Shown: one piece after another, positions 1 through 6,652 of the stretch | Position numbering within the stretch: the first letter of the stretch is position 1 | How the letters are laid out: each line of letters begins with the position of its first letter | Assembly (NCBI GenBank): GCA_051011115.1 | Contig: JBPCUN010000114.1 | Location: forward strand, 1 to 18,118 | Direction: 5' to 3' | Source of the DNA: Profundicola sp051011115 | Lineage (GTDB): Bacteria; Bacteroidota; Bacteroidia; Flavobacteriales; Weeksellaceae | Length of the DNA stretch: 18,118 bases | Made by a program: the position numbers and the translations under genes | Notes under the pieces: generated by a model | The model's database searches: none | The model's input: only the letters and a program-made list of their open reading frames with translations | What the model was told of the DNA's origin: nothing

Positions 1-349
1 TCTCATCCGTATCTGGTAAAGTATTTGAAAAGAATAGACAAATACCTTTCACTTTCTCTGGGTAATCTCTGGCAATGGCCATACTGATGTACCCACCCAT
101 GGAATGTCCTATGAAAGTTGCAGACTCTATTTCTTTATGATTTAAAATATTGATAACATGTTCCGCCTGCATCTCCATGGTATGCTTTTCAGATGCAGTC
201 GGGGTATCACCATGCCCTAGTAAATCTGGTATAATGAGATGATAGTCTTTAGATAAAATTGTTGCAAATTCATTCCACATTTTGTGATTTTCTAAAAACC
301 CATGTAATAAAACGACAGTTTCACCTTTTCCTAATTCTCTGTAATGCAT
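1..349 (-). CDS. alpha/beta hydrolase, N-terminal 116 residues (cut by window edge)
   Basis: Reading the minus strand from the ATG at 347-349 gives an uninterrupted frame to the left edge. It carries the hallmarks of the alpha/beta-hydrolase fold: an oxyanion-type HGF at residues 16-18, a DLLGHGDT stretch at 42-49, and the nucleophile elbow GHSMGG at 81-86 with Ser83 as the expected nucleophile. The catalytic Asp and His would lie outside the window. There is no signal peptide, so it is probably cytoplasmic. It starts 35 bases after the mutY stop on the same strand, so the two may be co-transcribed. The substrate cannot be told; family members include esterases, haloperoxidase-like and MenH-like enzymes. 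The fold is sure, the specific function is not. Confidence 0.85.
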   Translation of the reverse strand, partial: MHYRELGKGETVVLLHGFLENHKMWNEFATILSKDYHLIIPDLLGHGDTPTASEKHTMEMQAEHVINILNHKEIESATFIGHSMGGYISMAIARDYPEKVKGICLFFSNTLPDTDE

Positions 350-384
350 AATTTTTTGTTTATTGAACAGACATTATTCAAAAA

Positions 385-1410
385 TCAGACCTTAAAATAC
401 TGTTCTAAATAATCTGCCACAGGATTTGGAAATGGATGGGTTTCTATGTCATTTGCTGTAATAATATTATAATGTTGGCTTAAATTCTTAAAGATAGTTT
501 CATTATCAATTTTAATCTGATAAAAGGATATAAATAACTGTCTATGGGTAAGGATATGCTTGATTTTATAATCAAATTTCGGATTCAAATCATTGAATTT
601 CTGGATTTCTGCATCCACCCCCTCCAATTCTTCTTTTGGGAAATCATACATATTTTTCCAGACATCTTTTCCTATTCTTTTTTCTATTAAAAATTGGTCT
701 TTATAATGAATGAAGTAATAATGAATATACCTCTTTTTCACTTTTACTTTTCTGGTTTTGATGGGTAATAAATTAATTTTATCCACTGCAAATGCTACAC
801 AATCCTTCTGCAAGGGACAGAACATACAAGTGGGTGATTTTGGTAAACAAATGGTTGCACCAAGTTCCATGATGGCTTGGTTGTAATCTCCTGGGTTTTC
901 AGATGGCATTATCTTTTGGGCAAATTCAAAATAATACTTCCACGCATTGGAGTCACTGATATCCTTTTCTAATCCAAAAGCTCTGGCATATACCCGATAA
1001 GCGTTTCCATCTATCGCTGGCACTTTTTCATCAAAACAAATTGAGGCTATTGCAGCGGCGGTGTAATTGCCGATTCCTGGTAGCTTCTTTAATTCTTGAA
1101 AACTCTGAGGAAATTGCCCATGATAATCTTTTACAATAATTTGAGCAGTCTTATGTAGATTTCTAGCACGGGAATAATATCCCAACCCTTGCCATAAATT
1201 TAAAACTTTTTGTTCTTCTGCTCCAGCTAAATCATGAATTGTTGGAAATGTCTCTGAAAACTTTATAAAATACGCCATTCCCTGATTCACACGGGTTTGC
1301 TGTAATATGATTTCTGATAACCATATGGAATACGGATTTATATTTTCCCTCCACGGGAGCTTTCTTTGATGTGTGTAATACCAGTTTAATAGCAAGTGTA
1401 TGAATGACAT
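385..1410 (-). CDS. mutY: A/G-specific adenine DNA glycosylase MutY
   Basis: This is a base-excision repair enzyme that removes adenine mispaired with 8-oxoguanine. At 341 aa it has near-usual family length. The catalytic Glu33 sits in SEIILQQT (Glu37 in E. coli). The helix-hairpin-helix motif LPGIGNYTAAA is at 110-120, followed by the catalytic Asp134 in VPAIDGNAYR (Asp138 in E. coli). The 4Fe-4S ligands follow the C-X6-C-X2-C-X5-C pattern at Cys188, 195, 198 and 204. The region after about residue 225 corresponds to the Nudix-like 8-oxoG recognition domain, including an HILTHRQL stretch typical of it. It is divergent from the HU gene with an 81-base intergenic gap; the mutY-HU-rng neighbourhood is, from memory, common in Flavobacteriia. 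Confidence 0.97.
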   Translation of the reverse strand: MSFIHLLLNWYYTHQRKLPWRENINPYSIWLSEIILQQTRVNQGMAYFIKFSETFPTIHDLAGAEEQKVLNLWQGLGYYSRARNLHKTAQIIVKDYHGQFPQSFQELKKLPGIGNYTAAAIASICFDEKVPAIDGNAYRVYARAFGLEKDISDSNAWKYYFEFAQKIMPSENPGDYNQAIMELGATICLPKSPTCMFCPLQKDCVAFAVDKINLLPIKTRKVKVKKRYIHYYFIHYKDQFLIEKRIGKDVWKNMYDFPKEELEGVDAEIQKFNDLNPKFDYKIKHILTHRQLFISFYQIKIDNETIFKNLSQHYNIITANDIETHPFPNPVADYLEQYFKV

Positions 1411-1448
1411 AAATATTAAATTAGTATGGTTTATCTATTATTATTACA

Positions 1449-1456
1449 TATATTTG
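1449..1456 (+). promoter_or_regulatory. Bacteroidota-type -7 box for the HU operon
   Basis: TATATTTG matches the Bacteroidota -7 consensus TAnnTTTG exactly and lies 35 bases before the HU start codon, leaving a short AT-rich leader. I do not see a convincing TTTG-type -33 element at the expected distance upstream, so the call rests on the -7 box and its position in the divergent mutY/HU gap. Confidence 0.6.
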
Positions 1457-1491
1457 CACTCCTTGTTAAAAAACAAATTAAATAAATTTAA

Positions 1492-1785
1492 ATGACTAAA
1501 GCAGAAATAGTATCTAACATTTCAAGTGAGTTAGGTTTAGAGAAGAACGATACACAACACGTTGTAGAGGCTTTTATGGAAGAGGTGAAAAAAGCATTGG
1601 TTAGCGGGGAAAATGTGTATTTGAGAGGTTTTGGGTCTTTTATCATCAAAACCCGTGCAGAGAAAACAGGAAGAAATATTTCAAAAAATAAATCTATCAT
1701 AATACCTGCGCACAACATTCCAGCTTTTAAACCATCTAAAAGTTTTGTAAATAATGTGAAGGAAAACGTAAAAGTAGAAGACTAA
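1492..1785 (+). CDS. HU/IHF-family DNA-binding protein
   Basis: This 97-residue nucleoid protein probably bends and compacts DNA as a dimer. The start MTKAEIV is typical of HU-beta. The helical dimerisation part covers about residues 1-45 and is followed by the LRGFGSF turn. The DNA-binding beta arm then has GRNISKNKSIIIPA and the closing FKPSKSFV, the classic HU family signature (GRN...IPA...FKPSK). It ends with a short acidic tail (KVED). It opens a plus-strand unit with the tiny basic gene at 1811 (25-base gap) and RNase E/G. HU versus IHF cannot be separated from sequence alone, but the arm and length favour an HU-like homodimer. Confidence 0.96.
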   Translation: MTKAEIVSNISSELGLEKNDTQHVVEAFMEEVKKALVSGENVYLRGFGSFIIKTRAEKTGRNISKNKSIIIPAHNIPAFKPSKSFVNNVKENVKVED

Positions 1786-1810
1786 AAATTAACTAATAAA
1801 TTGTATAATT

Positions 1811-1903
1811 ATGCCAAGCGGAAAGAAAAGAAAAAGACATAAGGTTTCGACACACAAGAGAAAGAAAAGAAAAAGATTGAACAGACACAAAAAGAAAAAA
1901 TAA
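1811..1903 (+). CDS. 30-aa very basic protein, bS22/mS38-like (AURKAIP1/COX24 domain)
   Basis: The frame runs from ATG at 1811 to TAA at 1901-1903 and encodes 30 residues beginning MPSGKKRKRHK and ending NRHKKKK. Roughly two thirds are Lys or Arg, plus three His, with no acidic residue. The pattern KRKRHKxxxHKRKKRKR resembles the short basic motif of mitochondrial mS38 (AURKAIP1/Cox24 C-terminus) and actinobacterial small-subunit protein bS22, which bind rRNA near the decoding centre. From memory, near-identical tiny proteins occur in many Bacteroidota under the AURKAIP1/COX24 name. Its place between HU and RNase E/G, 25 bases after the HU stop, supports a real co-transcribed gene. The ribosomal role is inference; another newly described small ribosomal protein is also possible. 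Confidence 0.82.
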   Translation: MPSGKKRKRHKVSTHKRKKRKRLNRHKKKK

Positions 1904-1904
1904 T

Positions 1905-1923
1905 TACGTTATTTATAAACGTA
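1905..1923 (+). promoter_or_regulatory. Hairpin directly after the small basic gene
   Basis: TACGTT at 1905-1910 pairs perfectly with AACGTA at 1918-1923 around a 7-base AT loop. It begins two bases after the stop codon of the 30-aa gene. There is no T-run immediately downstream, so it is more likely a 3'-end protecting or RNA-processing element than a terminator by itself. It sits 7 bases ahead of the second hairpin at 1931. Confidence 0.4.
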
Positions 1924-1930
1924 CCATTAA

Positions 1931-1960
1931 TGCACCACCTGAAAAGGCAGGTGCATTTTT
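1931..1960 (+). terminator. Hairpin plus T5 between the small basic gene and RNase E/G
   Basis: The GC-richer hairpin can form in two ways: CACCTG (1936-1941) with CAGGTG (1948-1953) around AAAAGG, or TGCACC (1931-1936) with GGTGCA (1950-1955). It is followed immediately by TTTTT at 1956-1960, the layout of an intrinsic terminator. Because the rng start codon is only 18 bases further on and no TAnnTTTG box lies between, it may be a partial terminator or attenuator that reduces expression of rng relative to HU. Confidence 0.6.
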
Positions 1961-1978
1961 AGATTGAATCACAATGTA

Positions 1979-3538
1979 ATGGAGAAGGAATTAGTAATCA
2001 GTACTACAGATAATCTGGTTAAAATCGCATTACTGGAAGATGGCCGTTTGATGGAGTTTCACCAAGACCAACTTACCCAGAAGTATAATGTGGGTGATAT
2101 CTATTTGGCTAAAATTAAAAAATTAGCCCCAGGAATGAATGCCGCATTTGTAGGTATTGGCGCAGAAAAAGACGCATTTTTACATTATCATGATTTAGGT
2201 CCACATATAAAGTCCCTATTAACTTATATTCAAATTGTCCGGTCTGGCAAATTCAAAACGCATCTTTTAAAAAAATTTAGAGCAGAAAGTGAAATTGCTA
2301 AAAACGGTAAGATGGAAGAGGTTTTACAACCTGGCCAAAATACGCTTGTGCAAATTGTAAAAGAACCTATTTCTACCAAAGGACCTCGTGTAACTTCTGA
2401 GATATCTATTGCTGGTAGATATTTGGTCCTAGTACCTTTTTATGATAAAGTATCTATCTCACAAAAAATTAAAGATAAAAAGGAACGCGATCGTTTGACG
2501 ATGCTTATTGAAAGCATACGTCCAGAAGGATTTGGCGTGATTATAAGAACTGTTGCAGAAGGTAAAAAAGTTGCAGAACTTCATCAGGATTTAGAAGATC
2601 TCGTTACTAAATGGAAGTCTATCTATTCAAACTTAAAGGCCAGAGATTTACCTATCTGTGTTCATACGGAGATGAGCCGTGCATCTGGAATTTTAAGAGA
2701 TAAGTTTTCTGATGATTATGTGAAAATTCACGTGGATGATAAGGAGCTTGAAAAAGAAATTAAAGCTTTATTAAAGGTGATTGCTCCTGGAAAAGAGGAA
2801 ATCGTAACTTTCTACAGTAAACAAACGCCGATATTAGAGCATTTTAATATCGAAAAGCAAATCAAACAATCTTTTGGTATTAATGTGAATATCCCACAGT
2901 CAAAAGGAGCCTACCTTGTAATTGAACACACAGAAGCACTACACGTAATAGATGTAAATTCTGGTAATATTAAAGGAACAAAAGATACACAAGAACAAAG
3001 TGCACTAGAGGTAAACATGAAAGCGGCTTCTGAAATTGCTAGACAATTAAGACTACGTGATATGGGAGGTATTGTGGTCGTGGATTTTATTGATTTACGC
3101 GACGCCAAGAATAGGAGGAAATTCTATGATCATTTGAAAAAAGAAATGGCTCGCGACACCGCTAAACATAAGGTATTACCTCCTAGTAAATTTGGACTGG
3201 TACAAATTACGCGTCAACGAGTAAGACCAGAGGTAAACATTAAAACGCAAGAATCTAATCCTAATGCAAATGGTGAGGTAGAAGCACCTATTGTAATGAT
3301 GGATAAGATAGAGGCAAAAGTAAAGGAGATTGCAGAAGCTGGTAAAGCAACTAAACTAACCATTCATATGCACCCGTTTGTGGCGGCTTACCTGAAACAA
3401 GGTATCCCATCTAAAAGGAAAAAATGGGCTTGGAAGTATAAAATCCCTATCAAAATAATGCCTCGAGATGCTTTTAAATATCTTGAATTACATTTCACCA
3501 ATGAAAATGATGAGATAATCTATCAAGAATCTAATTAA
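1979..3538 (+). CDS. rng: Ribonuclease E/G family endoribonuclease
   Basis: This 519-residue enzyme for rRNA maturation and mRNA decay has the length of RNase G rather than RNase E (no long scaffold tail). An S1-like domain covers about residues 30-125 (GDIYLAKIKKLAPGMNAAFVG), with an insertion typical of Bacteroidota forms. The DNase I-like catalytic part carries Asp325 in VIDVNSG and Asp369 in VVVDFIDL, matching the metal-binding pair of E. coli RNase E (303/346). After TRQRVRPE, where E. coli has the CPxC zinc link, this protein has NPNANGEVEAP and no cysteine, so zinc-linked dimerisation is not expected. I chose the ATG at 1979 (MEKELVIS). An in-frame TTG at 1964 would add five residues but lies against the terminator hairpin. 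Confidence 0.95.
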   Translation: MEKELVISTTDNLVKIALLEDGRLMEFHQDQLTQKYNVGDIYLAKIKKLAPGMNAAFVGIGAEKDAFLHYHDLGPHIKSLLTYIQIVRSGKFKTHLLKKFRAESEIAKNGKMEEVLQPGQNTLVQIVKEPISTKGPRVTSEISIAGRYLVLVPFYDKVSISQKIKDKKERDRLTMLIESIRPEGFGVIIRTVAEGKKVAELHQDLEDLVTKWKSIYSNLKARDLPICVHTEMSRASGILRDKFSDDYVKIHVDDKELEKEIKALLKVIAPGKEEIVTFYSKQTPILEHFNIEKQIKQSFGINVNIPQSKGAYLVIEHTEALHVIDVNSGNIKGTKDTQEQSALEVNMKAASEIARQLRLRDMGGIVVVDFIDLRDAKNRRKFYDHLKKEMARDTAKHKVLPPSKFGLVQITRQRVRPEVNIKTQESNPNANGEVEAPIVMMDKIEAKVKEIAEAGKATKLTIHMHPFVAAYLKQGIPSKRKKWAWKYKIPIKIMPRDAFKYLELHFTNENDEIIYQESN

Positions 3539-3554
3539 GATTGAATTAAAAAAT

Positions 3555-4217
3555 TTAAATTGCTCTTGCCATTGTAATGATACATACAGTGGCATTTGAT
3601 TTTTGCGCAATTGCTTCTAGACATATTCTAAGGGTGGAGCCTGTGGTCATCACATCATCCACGAGTAATATAGACTTGTATTCTTTAGAAATTTCTGAAG
3701 CTTCAAAGGATCCTGTGAGGGATTTGATACGTTGTGCCTTATTCTTATGGGTTTGTGAGCTACGTCGCTTGGTTCTTTTTAGCATTTCCCCCTCTAATCC
3801 CACACCAAGCTCTTGAGCTATGGATTTTGCAAAAACCTCAACTTGATTGTAACCTCGATTTCTTCTAGTTTTAGGATGCACTGGAACTAATGTAACTACA
3901 TCAACATCTAAATTGACTAATATTGATTGAGCTAGCGTAGCTATAAAAGTTCCTGTTTGAGGTTGATTGTAATATTTATTAGCATGAATTAATTTCTGTA
4001 CCGCATTACCATATTCATAATTTAAAATACTAGCCGCCCCTATAAATTGTATAGATGCTAAAAATGGTTGTGCTGTTTCAGTTTCTCTTGAAATTTTCTC
4101 GTGAGAGAATGGCATGCTTTCTAAACAAGAAACACAGAGCGGAACTTCCTTATTTGGCAATATACGATCGCAGTGTAAACACCTATATGGTAAAATGTAA
4201 TCTAATAAACCTATCAT
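3555..4217 (-). CDS. comF: ComF-family phosphoribosyltransferase-like protein
   Basis: The 220-residue ComF family protein is linked to DNA uptake and recombination in other bacteria. Four cysteines at 13, 16, 28 and 31 (CLHC...CVSC) form the N-terminal zinc-ribbon. The C-terminal phosphoribosyltransferase fold shows the PRPP loop LLVDDVMTTGST at about residues 183-194 and the VHPKTRRNRGYNQ stretch typical of ComF. It converges on rng with only 16 bases between the stop codons and diverges from queD with a 27-base gap. No other competence genes are visible, and the enzymatic activity of ComF proteins is not settled. Confidence 0.92.
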   Translation of the reverse strand: MIGLLDYILPYRCLHCDRILPNKEVPLCVSCLESMPFSHEKISRETETAQPFLASIQFIGAASILNYEYGNAVQKLIHANKYYNQPQTGTFIATLAQSILVNLDVDVVTLVPVHPKTRRNRGYNQVEVFAKSIAQELGVGLEGEMLKRTKRRSSQTHKNKAQRIKSLTGSFEASEISKEYKSILLVDDVMTTGSTLRICLEAIAQKSNATVCIITMARAI

Positions 4218-4232
4218 TTATAATAAAACTTC

Positions 4233-4240
4233 TATTTTTG
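4233..4240 (+). promoter_or_regulatory. -7 box immediately upstream of queD
   Basis: TATTTTTG matches TAnnTTTG exactly and ends only 4 bases before the queD ATG. In contrast, the equivalent boxes of HU (35 bases), the DUF6341-like gene (21) and the Wzz-like gene (25) leave a normal leader. If it is used, the queD-lpxH message would be leaderless or nearly so. The box lies in the 27-base gap between divergent comF and queD. Confidence 0.5.
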
Positions 4241-4244
4241 CAGT

Positions 4245-4697
4245 ATGAATCAAATAATTAGACTTACCAAAATATTTACATTTGAGACTGGACATGCCTT
4301 GTATGGTTATGATGGTAAATGTAAAAATATTCATGGACACTCCTATAAACTTTTTGTAACTATTAAGGGAAGGCCCATCGAGGATGCAAATAATCCAAAA
4401 TTGGGTATGGTAATGGATTTTGGTGATTTAAAGAAAATAGTGAATGAAGAGATTGTGGATCAATTAGACCATGCAGTACTTTTAAACGAAAATACAACGC
4501 ATAGAGCACTAGGTAATCAATTAAAGGAAAGTGGTCATCATGTGATTTTCACTTCCTACCAACCTACGTGTGAAAATATGTTGATAGATTTTGCTGATAA
4601 AATTCAAAAAAGACTACCAGATCACGTACAATTGGCTTCTCTTAAATTATATGAAACTGAAAACTCCTTTGGACAATGGATAGCAAGCGATCAATAA
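4245..4697 (+). CDS. queD: 6-carboxy-tetrahydropterin synthase QueD (PTPS family)
   Basis: The 150-residue enzyme converts dihydroneopterin triphosphate to 6-carboxytetrahydropterin, the second step toward queuosine and other 7-deazapurines. Zinc ligands are His17 (FETGHAL) and His30/His32 (IHGHSY), and Cys26 in KCKNIHGH is the catalytic cysteine as in E. coli QueD (Cys27). The QLDHAVLL motif supplies the catalytic His and YETENSF the substrate-binding Glu. Starting at the first ATG keeps all these residues; the next Met is past residue 50. The 3' end overlaps lpxH by 22 bases, so the two are translated as a pair. queC, queE and queF are not in the window. A pyruvoyl-type synthase role is less likely given the Cys pattern. 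Confidence 0.93.
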   Translation: MNQIIRLTKIFTFETGHALYGYDGKCKNIHGHSYKLFVTIKGRPIEDANNPKLGMVMDFGDLKKIVNEEIVDQLDHAVLLNENTTHRALGNQLKESGHHVIFTSYQPTCENMLIDFADKIQKRLPDHVQLASLKLYETENSFGQWIASDQ

Positions 4698-5473
4698 GCA
4701 TCCATTTAGAGGACGATAAAAAAGTTTACTTTGCATCGGATCAACACTTAGGCGCACCAACCGATGAAGAATCTGCAAAGCGTGAAAAGATTTTCGTGAA
4801 ATGGTTAAACGATATCCAACCTGACTGCGGTGCATTATTCTTATTAGGAGATCTATTTGATTTTTGGTTTGAATATAAAGAAGTAGTACCGAGAGGTTTT
4901 GTAAGAACCCTAGGTAAATTAGCCCAATTCGCAGACCAAGGAATTCCTATTTATTTCTTTACAGGAAATCATGACTTATGGATGACCGATTATCTTGAAA
5001 AAGAAATTGGTGTTCAATTATTTAAAAAACCACATACCTTTATCATCAACGACCAGAAGTTCTTTATCGGTCATGGCGACGGATTAGGTCCTGGGGATTT
5101 AGGATATAAAAGAATGAAGAAAGTTTTTACTCATCCGATAGCCAAAAAGCTATTTTATCTTCTTCATCCAGATATTGCCGTATGGCTAGGAAAAACTGCT
5201 TCTCGCAGAAATAAATATATTTCTGGTGACGATGATGTTCATTTTTTAGGAGAGGACAAGGAATGGCTAGTACATTATTGTAAGCGGAAATTAGAAGAAA
5301 ATAATTATGATTATTTCATATTTGGACATCGCCACCTGCCGCTAGACATCCGCCTCAACGAGGAAAGTCGTTATGTAAACCTAGGGGATTGGATTTCTTA
5401 TTTCACCTATGCCAGCTATAATGGAAAAGAGTTAAAACTATTAGAAAGTGACATTATCAAAGAAACTCGGTAA
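4676..5473 (+). CDS. lpxH: UDP-2,3-diacylglucosamine diphosphatase LpxH (metallophosphoesterase)
   Basis: This 265-residue calcineurin-like phosphoesterase probably hydrolyses UDP-2,3-diacylglucosamine to lipid X in lipid A synthesis at the inner face of the cytoplasmic membrane. All five metal-binding blocks are present in order: SDQHLG with Asp22/His24, GDLFDFW with Asp59, GNHD at 97-100, GHGDG at 132-136, and GHRH at 217-220. The length is close to E. coli LpxH (240 aa). The start lies inside queD (22-base overlap), and there is no later Met before the metal sites, so the overlapping start is credible. The 3' end overlaps the opposing DUF6427-like gene by 33 bases. Confidence 0.93.
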   Translation: MDSKRSISIHLEDDKKVYFASDQHLGAPTDEESAKREKIFVKWLNDIQPDCGALFLLGDLFDFWFEYKEVVPRGFVRTLGKLAQFADQGIPIYFFTGNHDLWMTDYLEKEIGVQLFKKPHTFIINDQKFFIGHGDGLGPGDLGYKRMKKVFTHPIAKKLFYLLHPDIAVWLGKTASRRNKYISGDDDVHFLGEDKEWLVHYCKRKLEENNYDYFIFGHRHLPLDIRLNEESRYVNLGDWISYFTYASYNGKELKLLESDIIKETR

Positions 5474-6376
5474 TGATAGATATGGACTAATTTTATATAA
5501 TATTACACTTACTACCAATATCCACAAGTAAATTTCTTTTTGAATTAAATTCTTTTTATTATAAGTAAAGTAATTAGTTAGAAAAAGTGCCAGAGGAAAG
5601 GTAAACAACAAGTAATGATCTACATTTCCCCCTCCCCATAAAATTAAATAGACTATTGTACTTATCAAGTAAAACGAAGCTGTAAAATATATTAATTTTT
5701 TATCGTTTGAATGTCTATTTAGATTTTGAACATAGTCTATAAATGCTATAATAACAAACCCTACGATAGGTAATAAAAATAATTGCTGTGAGTTAAATTG
5801 CACCAAATTAAAATCTAACAGAGAAACCACATCATCCCATACATACCATATGTCAAAGGTTGCAAGCAGCTCTAATCCTAGGAAGGCAAAAGTGAATATA
5901 CCCAATAGATGAAGAAGGAATTTACGAACTTCAATTTTACCTAAGATTAAGTAATAAATCCATAGTGGTGCTAGAAAGATTATATATGGTGTATAAAATA
6001 AAATGAAAAATCCAGAGAAAAAACCTAAATCAAAGGAATTTAATATGGCTTTCCCATTACTTATATTTAAAAACATTTGGGTTTGAATCACTATTAAGAA
6101 TAGAAATGCAGCATAAAACTCTAGTAGATTATCTCCAGAAAAAAAGGCAAAGACCAGTAGCATATAGAAAAATGCAAAATACTGGTTTCTGAAATAAACC
6201 ATGGAATTGACAGAAGAAATAGCTATTATACTAGATAGTAATATTGAAAACCAAGAAATTGCATGATGATAATCGTTACCTAGAATATCTGCATAAGCCA
6301 ACATACCACTTGCAAAAAGGATGATAATCCCTGCAGAGATAAAATTCCTATTTATTTGTAGAATTTTTGATAACAT
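5441..6376 (-). CDS. DUF6427-like polytopic membrane protein
   Basis: The 311-residue protein has about eight to ten hydrophobic segments, rich in Phe, Ile and Leu, with short loops and no recognisable catalytic motif. Length, start (MLSKILQIN) and neighbourhood resemble the Bacteroidota DUF6427 family, whose function is unknown to me. I use the ATG at 6374-6376; a longer frame from 6418 would add 14 residues, run across the -7 box of the opposing gene and nearly abut its start. It is divergent from the DUF6341-like gene with a 34-base gap, and its 3' end overlaps lpxH tail to tail by 33 bases, so neither gene can have a terminator between them. Confidence 0.8.
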   Translation of the reverse strand: MLSKILQINRNFISAGIIILFASGMLAYADILGNDYHHAISWFSILLSSIIAISSVNSMVYFRNQYFAFFYMLLVFAFFSGDNLLEFYAAFLFLIVIQTQMFLNISNGKAILNSFDLGFFSGFFILFYTPYIIFLAPLWIYYLILGKIEVRKFLLHLLGIFTFAFLGLELLATFDIWYVWDDVVSLLDFNLVQFNSQQLFLLPIVGFVIIAFIDYVQNLNRHSNDKKLIYFTASFYLISTIVYLILWGGGNVDHYLLFTFPLALFLTNYFTYNKKNLIQKEIYLWILVVSVILYKISPYLSLPSFFDNVTF

Positions 6377-6381
6377 TTTTA

Positions 6382-6389
6382 TAACTTTG
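6382..6389 (+). promoter_or_regulatory. -7 box for the DUF6341-like gene
   Basis: TAACTTTG is an exact TAnnTTTG match 21 bases before the ATG at 6411, in the 34-base gap between two divergent membrane-protein genes. No clear -33 element was found. Confidence 0.55.
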
Positions 6390-6410
6390 GTGCAAAATAA
6401 AGCAAATAAA

Positions 6411-6629
6411 ATGGCCAATTTCGCATTCTTAAAAGAATTTTTTTTCGGTTTAGGTGATATTTTTCAATTCACATTTCAGATTTTGCCTCCAATTGGCATT
6501 TTAATGAATTGGATTTTAACATTTGTAATCATCGGTCTATTAGTATATTGGTGTATAAGAACCATTTCTTTTGGGTCAAATGACAAGAGAGTTGTGGACT
6601 ACAGAAAGCCTCACAATTTTATTGACTAA
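6411..6629 (+). CDS. Small membrane protein, DUF6341-like
   Basis: The 72-residue protein has an amphipathic aromatic N-terminal stretch (FLKEFFFGLGDIFQF), one strong hydrophobic segment at about residues 29-54 (MNWILTFVIIGLLVYW), and a short charged tail (DKRVVDYRKPHNFID). This layout resembles the small Bacteroidota DUF6341 proteins, which, from memory, are found close to DUF6427 genes. The ATG at 6411 follows a -7 box with a normal short leader; the frame stays open upstream to a Met at 6321, but that would pass through the opposing gene. Function is unknown. It marks the border of the conserved block: the next gene is the first of the polysaccharide locus. Confidence 0.75.
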   Translation: MANFAFLKEFFFGLGDIFQFTFQILPPIGILMNWILTFVIIGLLVYWCIRTISFGSNDKRVVDYRKPHNFID

Positions 6630-6652
6630 CGCAGGTATTTAGATTGCGTTTT
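6628..6652. terminator. Possible bidirectional hairpin at the convergent junction
   Basis: AACGCA (6628-6633) and TGCGTT (6645-6650) form a 6-bp stem around an 11-base loop; TT follows on the plus side. The stem overlaps the stop codon of the DUF6341-like gene and the last codons of the sugar transferase on the other strand. With only 9 bases between the two genes this is the only candidate terminator. The T-run is short, so support is weak. Confidence 0.3.

Noticed and set aside
1964..1978. TTG start adding five residues to RNase E/G
   Set aside because: It lies 3 bases after the terminator T-run; the ATG at 1979 begins with the family-like MEKELVIS and is preferred.
2911..3108. Minus-strand open frame inside RNase E/G
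   Set aside because: It is a shadow over the catalytic Asp region of rng, with no motif, no promoter and an unnatural composition. The same holds for frames at 1488-1718, 3577-3816, 4055-4261, 4647-4835, 8268-8576, 9087-9335, 12059-12244 and 12318-12512.
3552..3561. AATTTAAATT palindrome at the rng/comF convergent junction as a terminator
   Set aside because: No GC in the stem, no loop and it includes the comF stop codon; not a credible terminator.
6321..6410. 30-residue N-terminal extension of the DUF6341-like protein
   Set aside because: It passes through the 5' end of the opposing gene and upstream of the -7 box; the ATG at 6411 fits the box and the expected family length.
6377..6418. 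14-residue N-terminal extension of the DUF6427-like protein
   Set aside because: It would run across the promoter and into the first codons of the opposing small gene; the ATG at 6374-6376 gives a normal membrane-protein start.
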